DNA of 45,764 bases from Halobacteriales archaeon SW_5_70_135 (GTDB lineage Archaea > Halobacteriota > Halobacteria > Halobacteriales > SW-7-71-33), in contig PXSK01000038.1 in NCBI GenBank assembly GCA_003022865.1, positions 1-45,764 on the forward strand, written 5' to 3'. The position numbers were made by a program, and so were the translations under genes. Below the pieces are notes generated by a model. It was not told the DNA's origin. It ran no database searches and saw only the letters and a program-made list of their open reading frames with translations. Within the stretch, counting starts at the first letter, position 1. Each line of letters begins with the position of its first letter. Below, one piece after another: positions 38,175 through 45,764 of this stretch.

Positions 38175-38551
38175 TGTTCAGATTAGCGATCGGAACAGGG
38201 TTGAACAGCCAGAAATCCCCCGACGTGCTACGGTTGCGCGGCTCGCTGCGCTCCTCGCTTACTGTGTTCGCTGTAGTGCTTGCCTCACCGTGCTTCCCGC
38301 AGCATGTCGGCCCCTTTCAGTCTCGTCCTGGGGAACTTTGACGGGGCGGGACTGAAAGGGGCCGGCGGCTCGCCGAGCGAGACGTTCGAAAATCGAAGAT
38401 TTTCGAGCCAGCCAGAACCCGCAGGGTTCTGGCGACGACGCAAGCACCGCAACGCAGTGAGGAGCGCAGCGAATCGCAGCCGGCGAGCCGTCGGGGGCTT
38501 TCTGGCTCTCCACACCACCAATATCTCCATCAGCAGCTGCTGATCTGAACA
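38175..38551. mobile_element. foldback / MITE-like non-coding element
   Basis: Terminal inverted repeats TGTTCAGATTAGC (38175-38187) and GCTGATCTGAACA (38539-38551); nested arms agccagaaatcccccgac (38207-38224)/gtcgggggctttctggct (38490-38507) and cggcccctttcagtc (38308-38322)/gactgaaaggggccg (38350-38364); hairpins cgaaaatc-gaa-gattttcg (38387-38405) and ccagaaccc-gca-gggttctgg (38412-38432). Confidence 0.7.
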
Positions 38552-38603
38552 CTGACGACGGGACGACCACCACCGCTTTTGTCGCCGGGGCCGTACGCCG
38601 TCC

Positions 38604-39311
38604 ATGACAGTCACACACGAGGGGCTACGCGTCGACTGGCTCGGCTACGCGACCGTCCGGATCGAAGGCAGCGACGCCGTCGTCTACCTCGACCCCGGGC
38701 GGTACGGCGTGCTCGACGGCCACCGACCACGGGACGGCGACCTCGTCTGTGTCACCCACGACCACCACTACGACTCCGAGGGGATCGACCGCGTCGCGGG
38801 CGAGGACGCCACGCTCGTCGTCTACGAGGGCGTCGACCCCGAGGGGATCGACCGCGACGTGGCACCGCTGGACGAACTCGGCCGTCGCGTCGACCGCGTC
38901 GGCGAGCGCGTCTCCGTCCGCGCCGGCGGCGTCCGCGTCGAGACCGTCCCCGCACACAACACGCCCGACGGCCACCTCCGCGAGGACGGGACCCCCTACC
39001 ATCCCGAAGGGTTCGGCGTCGGCTACCGCGTGGTCGTCAACGGCGTCTCGCTGTTCTGGCCCGGCGACACGGACGTCCTCGACGTCCACGACGAGGTGGC
39101 GGCCTCCGTGCTCTGTCCACCGATCGGCGGGAGCTTCACGATGGACCGCCACGAGGCCGCCGCCCTCGCCGACGACCTCGGGCCGGGGCTGGTCGTCCCC
39201 GTCCACTACGACACCTTCGAGGCCCTGGAGACCGACCGGCGTGCCTTCGCCGCCGACGTCGCCGAGCGAGGGGTGCCCGTCGCACTGGAGGACCCCGAAC
39301 AGACCCCCTGA
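38604..39311 (+). CDS. MBL-fold metallo-hydrolase
   Basis: VDWLGYATVRIEG, VCVTHDHHYDSEGID, PAHNTPDGHL, WPGDTDVLD, VVPVHYDTF. Confidence 0.93.
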   Translation: MTVTHEGLRVDWLGYATVRIEGSDAVVYLDPGRYGVLDGHRPRDGDLVCVTHDHHYDSEGIDRVAGEDATLVVYEGVDPEGIDRDVAPLDELGRRVDRVGERVSVRAGGVRVETVPAHNTPDGHLREDGTPYHPEGFGVGYRVVVNGVSLFWPGDTDVLDVHDEVAASVLCPPIGGSFTMDRHEAAALADDLGPGLVVPVHYDTFEALETDRRAFAADVAERGVPVALEDPEQTP

Positions 39312-39382
39312 CCGCCGTCGCCGTCGGCGTCGGCGTCGCTCCGGGTCGACCGGATTGACCCGCGCCCGTCGTCGCTCACGGG

Positions 39383-40501
39383 CTATAGCAGCCCCATCTC
39401 GCTGAGTCGGTCCGGGAGGTAGGTGTCGGTGACGAAGTCGAGCCCGCGGGAGGCGAGTGACTGCTGTTCGGCCTTCTTCTCGATCTCGAGCTGGAGCTCG
39501 ATCTGCTCGCGCCAGAACTCCGTGTCGAAGCGCGGATCTTCGAGTTCGGACTCCAGGGCGTTCACGTCGGAGTCGCTGAGCGGGTCCGTCGGCAGGTCGT
39601 ACTCGACGATATCCCGGGGCCGGATGCCGACGTACTCCGCCTCGGGGGTGGCGAGATACTGCGAGAGGTGGGCTGACTTGATCGAGCCGTACGCCACCGA
39701 GCCGTAGATGCGGTACGACCACGGGTCGGCGTCGGTGAAGACGGTCACCGGCAGGTCCAACTCGTCGTGCAGCCGCTTGGTCAGTCGCCGGGTGGCGCGG
39801 GCGGGCTGGCCCTTCAGGTGGACGATCAGCGCGTCGTACGCCTCGTCGAAGCCGTTCTCGACGAGCCGGTCGCGCATCCCGCCGGTCTCCACCGCGAGGA
39901 CGAACTCCGCGTCGCACTCCAGAAAGTCGATCGTGTCGGGGTCGTTGGGGATCTGGTAACCCCCCTCGCCGACGTCGGCCTGACAGTGGATCTCCCGCTC
40001 GCCGCGGCGGGTCTGCTCGCGGATGCGCAGCGGGCCCATCACCGTCGCGCCCGACTCCTCCGGGCGCATGTGGAAGTCCTCGCGGCGCACGTCGCTGACG
40101 ATCTCCAGGTCCTCGACGAGCTGGTTGGAGTCGTCCTGGTCGTTGAACTGGGCCTCCTCGTTGTCCCACGACTCCGAGAGGTAGTAGAGCTCCCGCAGCG
40201 TCGACGAGCGGCCCTCCTCCAGCTGCCGGACGAGAAACTCCAGGGTGTAGATGGCCTTCAGCAGCTTGCGGGCGCCCCTGACGCTCTTCGCCGAGCGCGT
40301 CGAGGTGCGGTCACCGTACACCCACACGTCGTCGTCCTCGTCGTACTCGATGTTCGATTTGGTGCGGGTCGGCAGGGTCATCCGAGGGACGTCGCCGTCC
40401 TCGATCTGCTCGTGGAACTCCTCGGCGAGCTCGATCAGCTTCTCGCGGGCGATCCCGTCCTTCGGGTCGGAGTCGGCGTCGGCTGGCGTGTCGGTGCTCA
40501 T
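39383..40501 (-). CDS. top6A: DNA topoisomerase VI subunit A
   Basis: Spo11/Topo[55 protein letters not shown]. Confidence 0.97.
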   Translation of the reverse strand: MSTDTPADADSDPKDGIAREKLIELAEEFHEQIEDGDVPRMTLPTRTKSNIEYDEDDDVWVYGDRTSTRSAKSVRGARKLLKAIYTLEFLVRQLEEGRSSTLRELYYLSESWDNEEAQFNDQDDSNQLVEDLEIVSDVRREDFHMRPEESGATVMGPLRIREQTRRGEREIHCQADVGEGGYQIPNDPDTIDFLECDAEFVLAVETGGMRDRLVENGFDEAYDALIVHLKGQPARATRRLTKRLHDELDLPVTVFTDADPWSYRIYGSVAYGSIKSAHLSQYLATPEAEYVGIRPRDIVEYDLPTDPLSDSDVNALESELEDPRFDTEFWREQIELQLEIEKKAEQQSLASRGLDFVTDTYLPDRLSEMGLL

Positions 40502-42990
40502 CGGTCACCCCTGTCGCCGCCGACGGTTAGCTTCGCCGGTTCGACGCTGTCGACGGTGAGCTCGCCGTCGGCACCGGTCGGCAGCTCGTAGCTGAGCCGG
40601 GCGGTCTCGCCGGCGCCGACCTCGACGTCCCAGCGGACGAAGTGCTCGTCGTCCATCGCCACCGCCGTCGCGCCGTTCAACTCGCGCGGCTCGGCGTCGA
40701 CGATGTCCGTGACCTCCAGGGACTCGGCGGTCTCCGAGTGGTTCTCGACGGCGATCTCGACGCGGTCGACCTCGTCGCCGGCGTCGACGGAGCGGTCGAC
40801 GAGGACGTTGCCCATGATGCGAGCCATCGCGTCCTCGACGGCGGGCCGGTCGCGGCCGGTCACCTCGGCGACCTTGTCGGCCATCTCCGGCAGGATCTCC
40901 GTGAGCACGTCCTGCTTGCGCTGTCGCTTCTGCATCGACTGACGCTGCTTCAGGAACGACTTCAGCTCGCGGGCCGCCTCCCGCACCGCGAGCTCGATCT
41001 CGGACTCGATCTCCGGCACGTTGGCGACGGCGTCCTTCGACTCGCTGGTGAACGGGACGTTCGTCGAGGCGACGTGGACCATGACCACGGCGGGCCCGTT
41101 CGGCACGCCGGAGCCGCCGGGCTGGTCGAGCTTGTAGTTGCGCCAGCCGATCGACTTCAGGACGTCGGTGACCGCACAGGCGCCGCGCTGGTAGACCAGC
41201 GGGACGCGGTTGGCGAAGCGCAGTACGTCGGCGGAGCCGTCCTCGATCTCGCCGCCGTAGGCGATACCCGCCTCGACGACGAACGGGTCGCCGCCACTGA
41301 CCTCGGCGTCCCGCGAGGCGGCCGCGTAGAAGTCGGCGTCGTACCCCTTGCGGAGGCCGGCCTCGATGTCGTCGGCGCCGATCGGCGCCAGACAGTCCGT
41401 CGGCGGCGCGATGATGTCCGTCGCCCGCATCGCGTCGACCAGGTCCGAGACGGCGTCGCGGTCGTCCGCGAGGTGGCGCACCTTCGGCGGGTCGTCGGGC
41501 ACCGCCCGGGCGACCGTCCACACCGTCTCGACGACGTTCTCCCGGGCGGTGTCGCCGACGGCGACGTCCGCGCCGTCCTCGACGCCGTCGGCCGCCCAGT
41601 CGACGTACTCCCGCAGGTCCGTACGGGTGACGCGGTCGCGGTCGTCGTCCTGGCCGGCGACCCGCGTGGCGAGACGCTCCGCCAGTCGCTCGACCGTGGC
41701 GTCGGCCTTCCGGTCCGTCGTCGCGGCGTCGACCAGACGGTAGAACTCCGCGACGCGGCGGTCCTCTGCGTCGTCGTCGTTGGACTTCGCCCGGCTGTCA
41801 GAACGTCGTCCCTCGCCGCCGACCAGCGTGTGCCACGCCGCCGCGGTGGCCTTCTCGCGGACGGTGTCGCCGAAGCGGGTGTCGAAGTCGCCCTCGACCT
41901 CGTCGGCGGCGGCGGCGACTGTCTCCCGCAGCTGGTGGTGGACGACGCGCTCGCGGTCGTCGACCCGCTCGGCGACGTCGCGGGCGAACGCCGCCGTCGC
42001 CTCCCGGCGCTTGTTCGAGACCGCCGCCCGCACGGCGGGTTCGAGGTCGGCGACCTCCGTCTTCAGCGGCGGCCGGTAGGCGAGCTCGCGGCCGTACCGG
42101 CGGTCGCGGAACGCGTCGATCACCGTGTCGGCGGTCTTGCGGCCGACGCGGGTGAACTCCTCCTGGAGGAACCCCGAAACGGAGTGTGAGGCGGTGGCCT
42201 CGAGCATCTTCCGGACGGTGCCGAGCTCGACGCCGTGGGGGTGCGGTCGGATCTCGCTGGTCTCGGCCGGCAGCGAGGCCTCCTCCACCCGCTCGTACTT
42301 CAGCGGCTCGTCGAGGCCGGGCTCGACGAGTTCGATGCGGGCGTGAGGGTTGACGACGGCAGTGCCCTCGATGTAGTCGTGCAGCTGCGAGCGCGCCCGC
42401 ATGTTCGCCTCCATCTCCATCTCGATGCGGGTGCCGTGCTGGCCCGCGAGGTCCGACTCACCCGGGGACAGCTCCGCCTCGCGCTTTATCTCGGGCTCGT
42501 TCTCGTCGGTGTCGACGACCAACTCGTAGTAGTTCGCCGTCTGCGAGCCGTTCGTGCGACTCGTGACCCTCGCGGGCTTGCCGCTGGTGAGCTGGGAGTA
42601 CAGCACCGCGGCGGAGATGCCGATCCCCTGCTGACCGCGGGCCATCTCGCGCTTGTGAAAGCGGGAGCCGTACAGTAACTTTCCGAACACCTTCGGAATC
42701 TGCCCGCGGGTGATGCCTGGGCCGTTGTCCTCGACCACGAGGGTGTAGTAGTCACCCGTGTCCCGTATTTCTACGTAGATGTCCGGATAAATATCAGATT
42801 CTTCACACGCGTCGAGTGCGTTGTCGACGGCCTCCTTGACGGCGGTGACCAGCCCTCGGGCGCCGGAGTCGAACCCGAGCATGTGCTTGTTCTTCTCGAA
42901 GAACTCGGCGATGGAGATGGCGCGCTGGCTCTCGGCGAGCTCCTCGGCGATGCCGCCACTCTCGCCGAGTTCCGACTGGAACGATGTCAT
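40498..42990 (-). CDS. top6B: DNA topoisomerase VI subunit B
   Basis: [85 protein letters not shown] overlap with top6A. Confidence 0.97.
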   Translation of the reverse strand: MTSFQSELGESGGIAEELAESQRAISIAEFFEKNKHMLGFDSGARGLVTAVKEAVDNALDACEESDIYPDIYVEIRDTGDYYTLVVEDNGPGITRGQIPKVFGKLLYGSRFHKREMARGQQGIGISAAVLYSQLTSGKPARVTSRTNGSQTANYYELVVDTDENEPEIKREAELSPGESDLAGQHGTRIEMEMEANMRARSQLHDYIEGTAVVNPHARIELVEPGLDEPLKYERVEEASLPAETSEIRPHPHGVELGTVRKMLEATASHSVSGFLQEEFTRVGRKTADTVIDAFRDRRYGRELAYRPPLKTEVADLEPAVRAAVSNKRREATAAFARDVAERVDDRERVVHHQLRETVAAAADEVEGDFDTRFGDTVREKATAAAWHTLVGGEGRRSDSRAKSNDDDAEDRRVAEFYRLVDAATTDRKADATVERLAERLATRVAGQDDDRDRVTRTDLREYVDWAADGVEDGADVAVGDTARENVVETVWTVARAVPDDPPKVRHLADDRDAVSDLVDAMRATDIIAPPTDCLAPIGADDIEAGLRKGYDADFYAAASRDAEVSGGDPFVVEAGIAYGGEIEDGSADVLRFANRVPLVYQRGACAVTDVLKSIGWRNYKLDQPGGSGVPNGPAVVMVHVASTNVPFTSESKDAVANVPEIESEIELAVREAARELKSFLKQRQSMQKRQRKQDVLTEILPEMADKVAEVTGRDRPAVEDAMARIMGNVLVDRSVDAGDEVDRVEIAVENHSETAESLEVTDIVDAEPRELNGATAVAMDDEHFVRWDVEVGAGETARLSYELPTGADGELTVDSVEPAKLTVGGDRGDR

Positions 42991-43149
42991 ATCCCCACTC
43001 GGGCGCTACAGGGTAAAAACCCCCACGGGAGCGCGGTGAAAGTGGTACCGCGACACACGCCGTCGTCCGCGTCGGCGTCGGACTCGGACGCCCGGCGTCG
43101 GTGCCGTCGGCCTGCCGCCGCGAGAGTCCGGTCTGCCCGTCTCCGTTTA

Positions 43150-43213
43150 CTGCCGTGTCCTCCGTCTGCCGTCGTGTCCTCTTCCTGCCGTCGTGTCCTC
43201 TTCCTGCCGTCAT
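43150..43213 (+). repeat. ~3 copies of a 19-bp tandem repeat (ctgccgtcgtgtcctcttc) in the top6B/gyrB divergent intergenic region
   Basis: Exact copies at 43166-43184 and 43185-43203, flanked by partial copies. Confidence 0.85.
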
Positions 43214-43248
43214 GGGAGTCCTAGCGCACGCGCTTGCGCACGCACACG

Positions 43249-45764
<2,516 letters not shown>

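Noticed and set aside
38175-38551. Retron or reverse-transcriptase-linked ncRNA interpretation of the foldback element
   Set aside because: No reverse transcriptase or effector gene in the neighbourhood; MITE/foldback is more economical
43150-43213. Possible CRISPR-like repeats upstream of gyrB
   Set aside because: 19-bp units are directly tandem without unique spacers, and no cas genes were seen

Overview
This is a GC-rich haloarchaeal chromosomal segment. The evidence is acidic proteins, TFB, GatCA, TopoVI, an archaeal-type men cluster, cofD and TrmY. Most genes are ordinary housekeeping genes: purL, tfb, gatC/gatA, menF-D-B-A-C-E, hisF, cofD, top6A/top6B and gyrB. The main points of interest are: (1) a ~1,795-aa three-domain propionyl-CoA-synthase-like protein (acyl-CoA ligase + enoyl-CoA hydratase + MDR reductase), divergent from a CoA-acylating aldehyde dehydrogenase / Fe-alcohol dehydrogenase pair; this could be a compact 3-hydroxypropionate/propionyl-CoA module. 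(2) A gyrB interrupted at EGDSAGG by an HNH-type intein that appears to carry a +1 frameshift. (3) A ~377-bp foldback (MITE-like) element with TGTTCAGATYAGC terminal inverted repeats between cofD and an MBL-fold gene. (4) A MenB that has lost the segment carrying the AFCSGGDQ oxyanion-hole motif. (5) A DUF3179 paralogue with one in-frame TGA and a truncated C-terminus. (6) A tRNA-Pro(CGG) with a second partial copy of its 3' end ~110 bp away. (7) Cys-rich microproteins and several short-period repeats. Everything was read by eye. Family names rest on recalled motifs, and no database search was run.
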